This document shows positions 55,518 to 64,000 of a stretch of 64,000 bases of DNA, one piece after another. A program made the translations under genes and the position numbers. The stretch spans positions 248,001-312,000 of the forward strand of contig CALOCQ010000003.1 in NCBI GenBank assembly GCA_942491885.1, given 5' to 3'. The stretch comes from CALBPI01 sp942491885. GTDB taxonomy: Bacteria > Pseudomonadota > Gammaproteobacteria > Steroidobacterales > Woeseiaceae. The notes under the pieces are model-generated. The model did no database searches, had not been told where the DNA came from, and saw only the letters and a list, made by a program, of their open reading frames with translations. Within the stretch, counting starts at the first letter, position 1; every line of letters begins with the position of its first letter.

Positions 55518-56201
55518 ATGGGTCAGAAAGTACATCCAACAGGCATTCGCCTTGGCATCACCTCGGACTGGACGTCCAAATGGTATGCCGATTCGAAAAC
55601 GTTCCCTGAATACGTGCACCAGGATCACCTTGTTCGTGAGTTCCTGCGTACCAAGCTGAAAGATGCTTCGGTATCGCGTATCCAGATTGAGCGCCCCGCC
55701 AAGAAGATCAACATCATGCTGCACACGGCGCGTCCGGGCATCGTGATCGGTAAGAAGGGCGAGGACATTGAGCGCCTGCGCCGCCAGATCGCTTCAATGC
55801 TGGAAATGCCGTTGTCTGATGTTCGCATCAATATCAGCGAAGTGCGCAAGCCTGAAATGGACGCGATGCTGGTCGCCGAAGGGATTGCCCAACAGCTGGA
55901 GCGTCGTGTCATGTTCCGTCGCGCGATGAAGCGTGCCGTAACCAACACGATGCGCGTCGGCGCGCTGGGTATCAAAGTCAAAGTTGGCGGTCGTCTTAAC
56001 GGCGCTGAGATTGCACGTTCGGAGTGGTACCGCGAAGGTCGCGTGCCGTTGCATACGCTGCGCGCTGACATTGACTACGGCACTGCCGAAGCAAAAACGA
56101 CCTACGGCATCATTGGTGTCAAGGTTTGGATTTTCAAAGGCGAGGTTTTTGACACCGCCGAGGCGGCTTCGTCAGAAGCAGCCGAGCCAGCAGCACGCTA
56201 A
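55518..56201 (+). CDS. rpsC: 30S ribosomal protein S3
   Basis: 227 residues; KH motif RPGIVIGKKGEDIERLR. C-terminal tail is Ala/Glu-rich. Follows rplV by 11 bp. Confidence 0.98.
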   Translation: MGQKVHPTGIRLGITSDWTSKWYADSKTFPEYVHQDHLVREFLRTKLKDASVSRIQIERPAKKINIMLHTARPGIVIGKKGEDIERLRRQIASMLEMPLSDVRINISEVRKPEMDAMLVAEGIAQQLERRVMFRRAMKRAVTNTMRVGALGIKVKVGGRLNGAEIARSEWYREGRVPLHTLRADIDYGTAEAKTTYGIIGVKVWIFKGEVFDTAEAASSEAAEPAAR

Positions 56202-56213
56202 GGGGTAGCCTCG

Positions 56214-56627
56214 ATGTTGCAGCCAAAACGTACAAAATTCCGTAAGCAGATGAAGGGTCGCAACCGCGGCCTCGCGCAGCGCGGTAGCACGGTTTCATTC
56301 GGCGAGTTCGCCTTGAAAGCCACCGGTCGTGGTCGCCTGACAGCGCGTCAGATTGAAGCGGCGCGTCGCGCGATGACGCGCCACATCAAACGTGGCGGCA
56401 AGATCTGGATCCGGGTTTTCCCGGACAAGCCGATCTCCAAGAAGCCTCTTGAGGTCCGGCAGGGTAAGGGTAAAGGTAATGTTGAATACTGGGTGGCGCA
56501 GATACAGCCCGGCCGTATTCTTTATGAGATGGAAGGTGTCAGCGAAGAAGTGGCGCGCGAGGCGTTTCGCCTGGCTGCCGCGAAGATCCCGATGGCGACC
56601 GCATTCGTCTCCAGGCAGGTGATGTGA
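56214..56627 (+). CDS. rplP: 50S ribosomal protein L16
   Basis: 137 residues (MLQPKRTKFRKQMKGRNRG). Binds near the A site. Stop overlaps the rpmC start. Confidence 0.98.
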   Translation: MLQPKRTKFRKQMKGRNRGLAQRGSTVSFGEFALKATGRGRLTARQIEAARRAMTRHIKRGGKIWIRVFPDKPISKKPLEVRQGKGKGNVEYWVAQIQPGRILYEMEGVSEEVAREAFRLAAAKIPMATAFVSRQVM

Positions 56628-56827
56628 TGAAAGCAGCAGAGTTGCGAGAGATGAATCAGGAAGCGCTCGAGGAAGAGTTGCTGAAATTGCGCCGCGAGCA
56701 GTTCAATCTGCGTATGCAGCGGGCAACCGGGCAGGAAATGCCGGCACATGACTATCGCCGTGTGCGCAAGGACATTGCCCGCATCAAAACTGTAATGACC
56801 GAAGCGCAAGCCAAAAGCGGCGCCTGA
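56627..56827 (+). CDS. rpmC: 50S ribosomal protein L29
   Basis: 66 residues from the ATG at 56627 (MKAAELREMNQEALEEEL), which shares a base with the rplP stop; a GTG at 56624 is possible. Confidence 0.96.
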   Translation: MKAAELREMNQEALEEELLKLRREQFNLRMQRATGQEMPAHDYRRVRKDIARIKTVMTEAQAKSGA

Positions 56828-56838
56828 AGGAACGCAAG

Positions 56839-57102
56839 ATGAGCGAAGAGAACAAAGAGAGCGTCGAACGCCGAGTCATTGGCAAGGTGGTCTCCGACAA
56901 GATGGACAAAACGGTATCGATCGCGATCGAGCGCCTGGTTCGCCATGGTGTGTACGGCAAATACATCCGTCGTACCAGCAAGCTGAAGGCGCATGACGAA
57001 GCGAATGAGTGCCGCATCGGTGACACGGTTGCGGTTACGGAGTGCCGGCCAATTTCAAAAACCAAGACGTGGACTGTCGTCGAGGTTCTCGAGCGGGCGT
57101 AA
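56839..57102 (+). CDS. rpsQ: 30S ribosomal protein S17
   Basis: 87 residues; GKVVSDKMDKTVSIAIER. A 64-bp gap to rplN follows, where the spc operon begins in E. coli. Confidence 0.97.
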   Translation: MSEENKESVERRVIGKVVSDKMDKTVSIAIERLVRHGVYGKYIRRTSKLKAHDEANECRIGDTVAVTECRPISKTKTWTVVEVLERA

Positions 57103-57166
57103 TTGCCCCGGAAGTATTGTGAGTCGCGACTGATTGTCGCCGACCTGGGAACAAGGTTAGAAGCCA

Positions 57167-57535
57167 ATGATTCAGATGCAAACAGTGCTGGATGCAGCAG
57201 ACAACAGCGGAGCACGTCGCGTGATGTGCATTAAGGTGTTGGGCGGCTCCAAGCGGCGCTACGCGGGTGTCGGTGACGTGATCAAGGTCAGCGTCAAAGA
57301 CGCTATCCCACGTGGCAAGGTTAAGAAGGGCGAGGTCTACAACGCCGTCGTCGTTCGTACCCGTAAGGGCGTTCGTCGTAAAGACGGTTCGCTGATCCGT
57401 TTTGACGGTAACGCGGCGGTCCTGCTGAACAGCAAACTCGAGCCTATTGGTACGCGTATCTTTGGCCCGGTCACCCGCGAGTTGCGCGGCAACAAATTTA
57501 TGAAGATCGTCTCGCTTGCACCGGAAGTGCTGTAG
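57167..57535 (+). CDS. rplN: 50S ribosomal protein L14
   Basis: 122 residues (MIQMQTVLDAADNSGARRVM). Confidence 0.98.
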   Translation: MIQMQTVLDAADNSGARRVMCIKVLGGSKRRYAGVGDVIKVSVKDAIPRGKVKKGEVYNAVVVRTRKGVRRKDGSLIRFDGNAAVLLNSKLEPIGTRIFGPVTRELRGNKFMKIVSLAPEVL

Positions 57536-57560
57536 CGACTATCGCAAAGGTCTGAACGAC

Positions 57561-57878
57561 ATGAACAAGATCAGAAAAGGCGACGAAGTTATCGTCATCA
57601 CCGGCAAAGACAAGGGCCGCACCGGCACTGTTCTGCAGGTGATAGATGACGAGCGCATTCTCGTTGAGGGTATCAACGTGGCGCGCAAGCACGTCAAGGC
57701 AAACCCGAACGTTGGTGAGGCCGGCGGTATCAAGGACAAGAACATGCCGATGCATGTCTCTAACGTTCAGGTATACAACCCGTCGACCAAAAAAGGCGAT
57801 CGGATAGGTATTCAAATCGGCGAGAACGGCGCGAAGAAGCGCGTGTTCCGCTCTAACAACGAGGCGGTGGACGTTTAA
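57561..57878 (+). CDS. rplX: 50S ribosomal protein L24
   Basis: 105 residues from the ATG at 57561 (MNKIRKGDEVIVITGKDKG, KOW motif). An in-frame start at 57516 would overlap rplN. Confidence 0.97.
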   Translation: MNKIRKGDEVIVITGKDKGRTGTVLQVIDDERILVEGINVARKHVKANPNVGEAGGIKDKNMPMHVSNVQVYNPSTKKGDRIGIQIGENGAKKRVFRSNNEAVDV

Positions 57879-57903
57879 GCCTGCGGGCGCGTCTGACGAG
57901 AAT

Positions 57904-58443
57904 ATGGCTAGACTGCAAGAACAGTACAACACGAGCATCATTCCTGCGCTTAAGGAGAAGCTTGAGCTTGAAAATGTGATGGAAGTACCACGCATTACCA
58001 AGATCACGCTGAACATGGGTGTAGGCGAGGCGATTGCTGACAAGAAAATCATGGACCACGCGGTCAGTGACATGACAGCGATCTCTGGTCAAAAGCCGGT
58101 GGTGCGTAACGCACGTAAGTCGGTTGCTGGCTTCAAGGTCCGCGAGGGCTATCCGATCGGTTGCAAAGTGACATTGCGTCGCGAACGTATGTACGAGTTT
58201 TTGGATCGGCTTATCTCGATCGCGATTCCGCGTATTCGTGACTTCCGCGGTCTGAACTCGAAATCGTTCGATCGTCAGGGTAACTACTCGCTGGGTGTCC
58301 AGGAGCAGATTATTTTCCCGGAGGTCGACTACGACCAGGTGGACACTATTCGCGGTATGGACATCACGATTACGACAACGGCACGCACACCCGAAGAGGG
58401 GCGCGCGCTTCTGGAAGCTTTTAATTTTCCGTTTAAGCGCTAA
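57904..58443 (+). CDS. rplE: 50S ribosomal protein L5
   Basis: 179 residues; MGVGEAIADKKIMDHA. Contacts 5S rRNA and P-site tRNA. Confidence 0.98.
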   Translation: MARLQEQYNTSIIPALKEKLELENVMEVPRITKITLNMGVGEAIADKKIMDHAVSDMTAISGQKPVVRNARKSVAGFKVREGYPIGCKVTLRRERMYEFLDRLISIAIPRIRDFRGLNSKSFDRQGNYSLGVQEQIIFPEVDYDQVDTIRGMDITITTTARTPEEGRALLEAFNFPFKR

Positions 58444-58472
58444 CGCAGAGACAGGAACAGGTAGAGACCTAT

Positions 58473-58778
58473 ATGGCTAAGAAATCAATGGTTGCGCGCG
58501 AAGTTAAACGCGCCAAGATGGTGGCGCGCTACGCAACCAAGCGTACTGCGCTGAAAGCGATCATCAACGGCCCGGAATCGACACCGGAAGAGCGCGATGT
58601 TGCGCAGACGAAACTAAACGCTATGCCGCGTGATGCTTCGCCTGTTCGCAAGCACAACCGTTGCTCAATCACTGGTCGTCCGCATGGCTTCTACCGTAAA
58701 TTTGGCCTCGCCCGAAACAAGTTGCGTGAAGCAACGATGAAAGGCGAGATACCCGGGCTGAGCAAAGCCAGCTGGTAA
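58473..58778 (+). CDS. rpsN: 30S ribosomal protein S14
   Basis: 101 residues, the long, zinc-free form (only one Cys, in RCSITGRPHG). Confidence 0.98.
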   Translation: MAKKSMVAREVKRAKMVARYATKRTALKAIINGPESTPEERDVAQTKLNAMPRDASPVRKHNRCSITGRPHGFYRKFGLARNKLREATMKGEIPGLSKASW

Positions 58779-58797
58779 CGGGAAGGATATAACCGAT

Positions 58798-59193
58798 ATG
58801 AGTATGAGTGATCCAATCGCCGATATGCTGACGCGTATCCGCAATGGCCAGAAGGCCCACAAAGTCGACGTCAGTATGCCGGCATCAAACGCGAAACTCG
58901 CGATTGCCAATGTATTGCGTGATGAGGGCTACGTTGGCGATGTAAAAGTCGACAAGGATGGCGCCAAGGCGCAGCTGACGGTCGAGCTTCGTTATCACGA
59001 AGGCCGGCCGGTCATCGAGAAAATCAAGCGTGTGAGCAAGCCGGGTCTGCGTATCTACCGCCAGACCACCGACCTGCCTCAGGTTTTGGGTGGTCTCGGT
59101 GTAGCGATCGTATCCACGTCGGCAGGCGTGATGAGTGATCGTAAGGCGCGCGAGCAGGGCATCGGTGGCGAAGTCATCTGCCTCGTATCGTAA
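58798..59193 (+). CDS. rpsH: 30S ribosomal protein S8
   Basis: 131 residues (MSMSDPIADMLTRIRNGQ). S8 represses the spc operon in E. coli; I did not find a convincing S8 site near rplE. Confidence 0.97.
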   Translation: MSMSDPIADMLTRIRNGQKAHKVDVSMPASNAKLAIANVLRDEGYVGDVKVDKDGAKAQLTVELRYHEGRPVIEKIKRVSKPGLRIYRQTTDLPQVLGGLGVAIVSTSAGVMSDRKAREQGIGGEVICLVS

Positions 59194-59244
59194 GAACTTA
59201 TTGGTAGCCCGATGTGGGTTGCCTGAAACTGGATTGAGACGACA

Positions 59245-59778
59245 ATGTCGAGAATAGCAAAACAACAGGTCGAACTTCCGAAAGGCGTCGAGCTGACGCA
59301 GTCGGGCAAAACCGTGTCGCTCAAAGGCAGCAAAGGCAGCCTGGCGATGGAGCTCAACAGTGAAGTTGAGCTGATCGAAGAGAACGGCGCCTACAGCGTT
59401 GCCGCTCGCAGTGGCTCACGTTTCGCGAAGGCGATGTCCGGTACCACACGCGCACTGCTTGCCAACATGGTCAAGGGCGTGTCGGAAGGCTGGGAGCGTA
59501 AGCTGACCCTCGTCGGTGTTGGTTACCGTGCACAGGCACAGGGCGATACGCTCAACCTGACGCTCGGTTTCTCCCACCCGGTGTCACACAAGATGCCGGC
59601 AGGTATCAAGGTCGAGACTCCGAGTCAGACCGAGGTGATTTTGACGGGTGTCGACAAGCAGGCTGTAGGTCAGGTCGCCGCCGAGATTCGTGCTTATCGT
59701 CCGCCGGAGCCTTACAAAGGCAAGGGCGTTCGTTACGCAGATGAACGCGTAGTTCGTAAGGAAGCGAAGAAGAAGTAA
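59245..59778 (+). CDS. rplF: 50S ribosomal protein L6
   Basis: 177 residues; EPYKGKGVRYADE near the C terminus. Confidence 0.98.
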   Translation: MSRIAKQQVELPKGVELTQSGKTVSLKGSKGSLAMELNSEVELIEENGAYSVAARSGSRFAKAMSGTTRALLANMVKGVSEGWERKLTLVGVGYRAQAQGDTLNLTLGFSHPVSHKMPAGIKVETPSQTEVILTGVDKQAVGQVAAEIRAYRPPEPYKGKGVRYADERVVRKEAKKK

Positions 59779-59856
59779 GCTTCGCTGACACATTTTTTGA
59801 GGCGTGTATGCCGGCGAGCAGCAACAGCTGTGATCGTGGCGGCACGGAGAGAGATT

Positions 59857-60216
59857 ATGAAACTGAACAAAAAAGATAACCGCCTGCGTCGCGCACGCAG
59901 CACCCGCGCGAAGATCCGTGAACTCGGCGCTTTGCGGTTGAGTGTGCATCGTACGCCGCGTCACATCTACGCGCAGATCATTGCGGCGGATGGCGGAACG
60001 GTATTGGCCTCTGCGTCTTCGGTGCAGAAAGCGGTCGGCGAAGGCCTGAAATCGACGGGTAATGTCGAAGCTGCGCAGGCAGTAGGCAAGGCTCTGGCCG
60101 AACGCGCGAAAGAGGCGGGCATCGATCAGGTGGCGTTTGACCGTTCGGGTTATCGCTACCACGGACGGGTAAAAGCGTTGGCGGATGCCGCGCGCGAGGC
60201 AGGATTGAAATTCTAA
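59857..60216 (+). CDS. rplR: 50S ribosomal protein L18
   Basis: 119 residues from the ATG at 59857 (MKLNKKDNRLRRARSTRAK), preceded by GGAGAGAG. Binds 5S rRNA. An upstream in-frame start gives no family sequence. Confidence 0.97.
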   Translation: MKLNKKDNRLRRARSTRAKIRELGALRLSVHRTPRHIYAQIIAADGGTVLASASSVQKAVGEGLKSTGNVEAAQAVGKALAERAKEAGIDQVAFDRSGYRYHGRVKALADAAREAGLKF

Positions 60217-60279
60217 CCAGTCAACTGTTAACAGTTGTCGCATGGGCGCGATTACAGCGTCGCATCAGGAATCAAAAGC

Positions 60280-60786
60280 ATGGCAAAGCATGAAAAAAAC
60301 AACGCGGGTGATGATCTTCTTGAGAAGCTCGTCGCCGTAAACCGCGTCGCAAAGGTGGTCAAGGGTGGCCGCCAGTTCGGATTCACCGCATTGACGGTGG
60401 TCGGCGACGGCAACGGTAGCGTCGGCTTCGGATATGGCAAAGCACGTGAAGTGCCGATCGCGATCCAGAAGGCGATGCAGGCTGCGCGTAAGAATTTGAC
60501 CAAAGTGCATTTGCGCGATGAGACGCTGCAGTACGAAATCAAAGGCCGCCACGGCGCAACCAAGGTTTACATGCAGCCGGCGTCCGAAGGTACTGGCGTG
60601 ATCGCCGGTGGTGCTATGCGTGCGGTTTTTGAGTGTGCCGGTGTTCGAAATGTCCTGGCCAAGAGTTATGGCTCACGCAACCCGATCAACGTGGTGCGCG
60701 CAACCATCAACGGCTTGACCAGCATTCATTCGCCGCGTTCGATTGCCGCCAAACGCGGCAAGAAAGTTGACGAGATCGTGGGTTAA
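60280..60786 (+). CDS. rpsE: 30S ribosomal protein S5
   Basis: 168 residues from the ATG at 60280 (MAKHEKNN); VVKGGRQFGFTALTVVGDG follows. Ribosome-binding site AGGA at 60267-60270. Confidence 0.97.
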   Translation: MAKHEKNNAGDDLLEKLVAVNRVAKVVKGGRQFGFTALTVVGDGNGSVGFGYGKAREVPIAIQKAMQAARKNLTKVHLRDETLQYEIKGRHGATKVYMQPASEGTGVIAGGAMRAVFECAGVRNVLAKSYGSRNPINVVRATINGLTSIHSPRSIAAKRGKKVDEIVG

Positions 60787-60790
60787 GACC

Positions 60791-60982
60791 ATGGCAAAAG
60801 CGAAAAACAAATTGAAAGTGACCTTGATCAAGAGCAAGTTCGGCCGGTTGAAAAACCACCGCGCAAGCATCGCCGGTCTCGGTCTGCGCCGCATCAATCA
60901 CACGGTGGAAGTCGAAGACACACCTGAGAATCGCGGCATGATCAACCAGGTGTCGTACCTGTTGAAAGTCGAGGAAGCATAA
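60791..60982 (+). CDS. rpmD: 50S ribosomal protein L30
   Basis: 63 residues from the ATG at 60791, 4 bp after rpsE (LKVTLIKSKFGRLKNHRA). Confidence 0.96.
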   Translation: MAKAKNKLKVTLIKSKFGRLKNHRASIAGLGLRRINHTVEVEDTPENRGMINQVSYLLKVEEA

Positions 60983-60984
60983 TC

Positions 60985-61419
60985 ATGCGCCTGAATACAT
61001 TAAAACCAGCTGCGGGCAGCAAGCCAACCGGCAAACGTCTCGGTCGTGGTCATTCCGCCGGTCAGGGTAAAACCAGTGGCCGCGGTGTGAAAGGCCAGAA
61101 AGCGCGCTCGGGTGGCTACCACAAGGTCGGCTTCGAGGGCGGCCAGATGCCGTTGCAACGTCGTCTACCGAAAGTGGGCTTCAACTCACGCAAGGCGCGT
61201 CTGTCGGCGGAACTGCGATTGCACGAGCTCGAGCTTGTCAAAGACGACGTGGTTGATCTGTTGACGCTGAAACGCGCCAATCTGGTACCTGCGTTCGCAG
61301 AAAAAGTAAAAGTTATTGATTCCGGCAAGGTGACCAAAGCGGTGACCTTGAAAGGCATCGCCGTGACACCGGGCGCCCGCAAGGCGATCGAAGCGGCCGG
61401 CGGCAGCATCGAAGCCTGA
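60985..61419 (+). CDS. rplO: 50S ribosomal protein L15
   Basis: 144 residues; Gly/Lys-rich N terminus (GRGHSAGQGKTSGRGVKGQ). Confidence 0.98.
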   Translation: MRLNTLKPAAGSKPTGKRLGRGHSAGQGKTSGRGVKGQKARSGGYHKVGFEGGQMPLQRRLPKVGFNSRKARLSAELRLHELELVKDDVVDLLTLKRANLVPAFAEKVKVIDSGKVTKAVTLKGIAVTPGARKAIEAAGGSIEA

Positions 61420-61461
61420 ACGGCCTCGATTTATTTATTTGAAACCGAGAGTTAGAAGTTA

Positions 61462-62811
61462 GTGGCAAAGAAAGGCGCAAACGATTTGACGGGCAACCTG
61501 GCTCAGGCCAGTAAGCTCACCGAACTCAGGCAGCGACTGCTGTTCCTGATTGGTGCGCTTATTGTCTATCGTATCGGAACCTTTATACCGGTTCCGGGCG
61601 TTGACCCGTTGCAGCTATCCAATTTCTTCGAGCAGCAATCCGGCAATATCCTCAGCATGTTCAACATGTTCTCGGGTGGTGCTTTACAGCGCTTCGGTAT
61701 TTTCGCGCTGGGCATCATGCCCTACATCTCCGCATCTATTGTGATGCAGATGGCGACGGTCGTTGTACCCAGCCTCGCCAAGATCAAGAAAGAAGGTGAG
61801 AGTGGGCGACGTACCATCACAAAATACACCCGCTGGGGTACGTTAATCCTGTCGGCAATCCAGTCTGTTGCTGCTGCTTACGCGATCCAGAACCAACCAG
61901 GTCTGGTCGTGAATCCGGGCGTGCAGTTCATGATTATCGGCGTAGTGACGCTGGTGACCGGCACTATGTTCCTGATGTGGCTCGGCGAGCAGATTACCGA
62001 GCGTGGTGTCGGCAACGGTATCTCGCTGATCATTCTGGCGGGTATTATCGCCGGCATGCCGGGCGCTATCGCGGGTACCGCGGAGCTGGTCCGTAACGGC
62101 ACGATGTCACCGGCGCTGGCTTTGCTGATCCTGCTCTCAATCATCGGCATCACGGTGTTCGTGGTCTATATGGAAAGCGCGCAGCGTCGGATTACTGTAC
62201 ACTACGCGCGCCGGCAACAAGGGCGGCGCATGATGCAGGCTCAAAGCACGCATCTGCCGTTCAAGATCAATATGTCTGGTGTTATCCCGCCGATTTTCGC
62301 ATCCAGCCTGCTGCTGTTCCCGGCAACACTGGTGCAGTTTGGTGGTGCGAACCCGGATCCGGGCGCTGTTACCGAGTCACTGCAGACGATCGGTGCGGCG
62401 CTTAGCCCAGGACAACCTATCTATATCGTGCTTTACGGCGCGCTGGTAGCGTTCTTCTGCTTCTTTTACACCGCGCTTGTTTATAACTCGCGTGAAACGG
62501 CGGATAACCTGAAGCGCTCCGGTGCATTCATTCAGGGTATCCGTCCTGGCCAGCATACGGGCGAGTACATCGACCGCGTGCTGACCCGACTGACGTTCTG
62601 GGGCGCGCTTTATATTACCGGCGTCTGTCTCGTGCCTGAGTTGGTGCGTATGTTCTTCCCGAGCATACCGTTCAACTTCGGTGGAACGTCTTTGCTGATC
62701 CTTGTTGTTGTAACAATGGACTTCATGCAGCAGCTGCGCGCGCACACGTTGTCGCACCAGTATGACGGCATGATGAAAAAGGCAAATCTCAGGAATTACA
62801 GCCGCACCTGA
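61462..62811 (+). CDS. secY: Preprotein translocase subunit SecY
   Basis: 449 residues from a GTG start with ten predicted membrane spans. LFNMFSGG-like ILSMFNMFSGGALQRF and GIRPGQHTGEYID are typical. Forms the export channel with SecE. Confidence 0.98.
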   Translation: MAKKGANDLTGNLAQASKLTELRQRLLFLIGALIVYRIGTFIPVPGVDPLQLSNFFEQQSGNILSMFNMFSGGALQRFGIFALGIMPYISASIVMQMATVVVPSLAKIKKEGESGRRTITKYTRWGTLILSAIQSVAAAYAIQNQPGLVVNPGVQFMIIGVVTLVTGTMFLMWLGEQITERGVGNGISLIILAGIIAGMPGAIAGTAELVRNGTMSPALALLILLSIIGITVFVVYMESAQRRITVHYARRQQGRRMMQAQSTHLPFKINMSGVIPPIFASSLLLFPATLVQFGGANPDPGAVTESLQTIGAALSPGQPIYIVLYGALVAFFCFFYTALVYNSRETADNLKRSGAFIQGIRPGQHTGEYIDRVLTRLTFWGALYITGVCLVPELVRMFFPSIPFNFGGTSLLILVVVTMDFMQQLRAHTLSHQYDGMMKKANLRNYSRT

Positions 62812-62865
62812 AGGTAGCGGATATCAGTGTGCGGTGTGCTAGGCGCCGGCGCGAGGAGAACGAAG

Positions 62866-62979
62866 ATGAAAGTTCGTGCATCAGTTAAGAAAATTTGTCG
62901 CAACTGCAAGCTAATTCGCAGGAACGGCGTATTACGAGTGATTTGTACAGACGCTCGTCACAAGCAGCGTCAGGGTTAA
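62866..62979 (+). CDS. rpmJ: 50S ribosomal protein L36, zinc-binding form
   Basis: 37 residues (MKVRASVKKICRNCKLIRR...). Zinc ligands C11, C14, C27 and the His of ARHKQRQG are present, so this is the C+ form. Ribosome-binding site GAGGAG at 62852-62857. Lies between secY and rpsM, the usual position. Confidence 0.97.
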   Translation: MKVRASVKKICRNCKLIRRNGVLRVICTDARHKQRQG

Positions 62980-63018
62980 CACCCGCGTCCGCACTCGGAA
63001 CGTAAAGAGGAAATTATT

Positions 63019-63375
63019 GTGGCCCGTATTGCAGGCATAAACATCCCAGTCAACAAGCATGTCGTCATTGCTCTCACGAGTATTTTTGGCATTGGCCCGA
63101 CCCGCGCGAAGCAGATTTGTGCTACCGCTGGTGTCGAAGAGCACGTCCAGGTCAAAGACCTGGCCGAGCCTGAAGTTGCCAAGCTTCGTGACGAAGTCGC
63201 CCGCTTCACCGTAGAAGGTGATTTGCGTCGTGAAACATCCATGAACATCAAGCGCTTGATGGATCTTGGTTGCTACCGTGGCATTCGCCACCGTCGTGGC
63301 CTGCCGTTACGCGGCCAACGTACTCGCACGAACGCGCGCACCCGTAAGGGCCCGCGTCGTCCGGTCAGAAAGTAA
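63019..63375 (+). CDS. rpsM: 30S ribosomal protein S13
   Basis: 118 residues from a GTG start (ARIAGINIPVNKH); RGIRHRRGLPLRGQRT near the C terminus. First gene of the alpha operon in E. coli. Confidence 0.98.
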   Translation: MARIAGINIPVNKHVVIALTSIFGIGPTRAKQICATAGVEEHVQVKDLAEPEVAKLRDEVARFTVEGDLRRETSMNIKRLMDLGCYRGIRHRRGLPLRGQRTRTNARTRKGPRRPVRK

Positions 63376-63420
63376 TCGAACAAGCATTGAATGCCTTAGC
63401 TGCCCAGCAGGAAATATAAG

Positions 63421-63810
63421 ATGGCACAACAGAAAACGACACCCCGCAAGAAGATCAAGAAACAGGTCCAGGATGGCATTGCGCACATCCACGCCTCTTT
63501 CAACAACACGATCATCACCATCACCGACCGCCAGGGCAACGCATTGTCCTGGGCTACGGCTGGTGGCTGCGGTTTCCGTGGTTCGCGTAAATCAACGCCG
63601 TTTGCGGCGCAGGTTGCGGCGGACAAAGCCGGGCGCGCGGCGCTGGATTACGGTCTGAAAAATCTCGACGTACGCGTCTGGGGTCCCGGGCCGGGTCGCG
63701 AATCTGCCGTTCGGGCGTTGAACGGCTGTGGATACAAAATCCATAACATCAACGACGTCACACCAATCCCACACAATGGATGCCGGCCGCCGAAGCGCCG
63801 CCGCGTCTGA
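63421..63810 (+). CDS. rpsK: 30S ribosomal protein S11
   Basis: 129 residues; GIAHIHASFNNTIITITDRQ and the C-terminal GCRPPKRRRV. Confidence 0.98.
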   Translation: MAQQKTTPRKKIKKQVQDGIAHIHASFNNTIITITDRQGNALSWATAGGCGFRGSRKSTPFAAQVAADKAGRAALDYGLKNLDVRVWGPGPGRESAVRALNGCGYKIHNINDVTPIPHNGCRPPKRRRV

Positions 63811-63824
63811 TCAGGATTTAAGAC

Positions 63825-64000
63825 ATGGCAAGATATATCGGACCAAAGTGTAAGCTTTCGCGGCGCGAAGGCACTGACCTCTTCCTCAAGAGCGGCGTAC
63901 GCTCGCTTGAGTCGAAGTGCAAATTGGAAACGCCTCCCGGCGGTGCGCCCGCGCGTCGCCCGCGTGTTTCTGATTACGGATTGCAGCTGCGCGAGAAGCA
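63825..64000 (+). CDS. rpsD: 30S ribosomal protein S4 (3' end outside window)
   Basis: The first 58 complete codons are visible: MARYIGPKCKLSRREGTDLF, then SLESKCKLETPPGG and RVSDYGLQLREK. S4 starts 30S assembly and represses the alpha operon in E. coli. The gene runs off the window. Confidence 0.97.
   Translation, partial: MARYIGPKCKLSRREGTDLFLKSGVRSLESKCKLETPPGGAPARRPRVSDYGLQLREK

Overview
The window looks like the chromosome of a free-living gammaproteobacterium of moderately high GC. The evidence is an E. coli-like gene order in the tRNA-tuf-secE-nusG-rplKAJL-rpoBC and str-S10-spc-alpha ribosomal clusters, the cmoAB tRNA-modification pair, SrkA-type kinase and SodC, and an L10 leader that shares a 16-base core with E. 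coli (from memory). Outer-membrane barrels, lipoproteins and c-type cytochromes suggest a respiring Gram-negative, perhaps a marine or sediment lineage. The lineage guess is inference; there is no 16S gene here.

Region 1 (1-5.8 kb): a 5'-truncated membrane histidine kinase, a double-receiver response regulator and a TonB-like protein form one tight unit. A BASS-family transporter and an exported SRPBCC protein follow.

Region 2 (5.8-19.1 kb) is the most unusual part: two divergent gene sets separated by 913 bp. Leftward lie a haem protein with a DUF1588-like CxxCH motif, a di-haem LamG lipoprotein and a Tat-exported DUF1501-like protein, ended by a strong terminator. Rightward lie a di-haem HzsA-related lipoprotein, an SH3b/beta-barrel protein, a lipoprotein beta-barrel, a DUF4266 lipoprotein and a DUF3570 barrel. 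A putative exported zinc peptidase converges on this set. I read the whole as a candidate periplasmic/outer-membrane redox system of unknown substrate.

Region 3 (19.1-32.3 kb): a MerR-family regulator, a tandem-duplicated UvrA of 1834 residues (four ABC ATPase modules), a rhomboid protease, Cu/Zn superoxide dismutase, SrkA kinase, alkaline phosphatase, CmoB/CmoA and an M15 carboxypeptidase.

Region 4 (32.3-64 kb): tRNA-Tyr, tRNA-Gly, tRNA-Thr, tuf, tRNA-Trp, secE, nusG, rplKAJL, rpoBC, then rpsL, rpsG, fusA, a second tuf, rpsJ, rplCDWB, rpsS, rplV, rpsC, rplP, rpmC, rpsQ, rplNXE, rpsNH, rplFR, rpsE, rpmD, rplO, secY, rpmJ, rpsM, rpsK and the start of rpsD. The second tuf carries a one-base insertion that breaks its frame. 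Both tuf genes are followed by duplicated DNA with two long hairpins; the arms of the second hairpin differ between copies by compensated base-pair changes. A perfect -10 promoter, a structured RNA and a terminator-like hairpin sit between rpsJ and rplC, where one would expect a continuous S10 operon.
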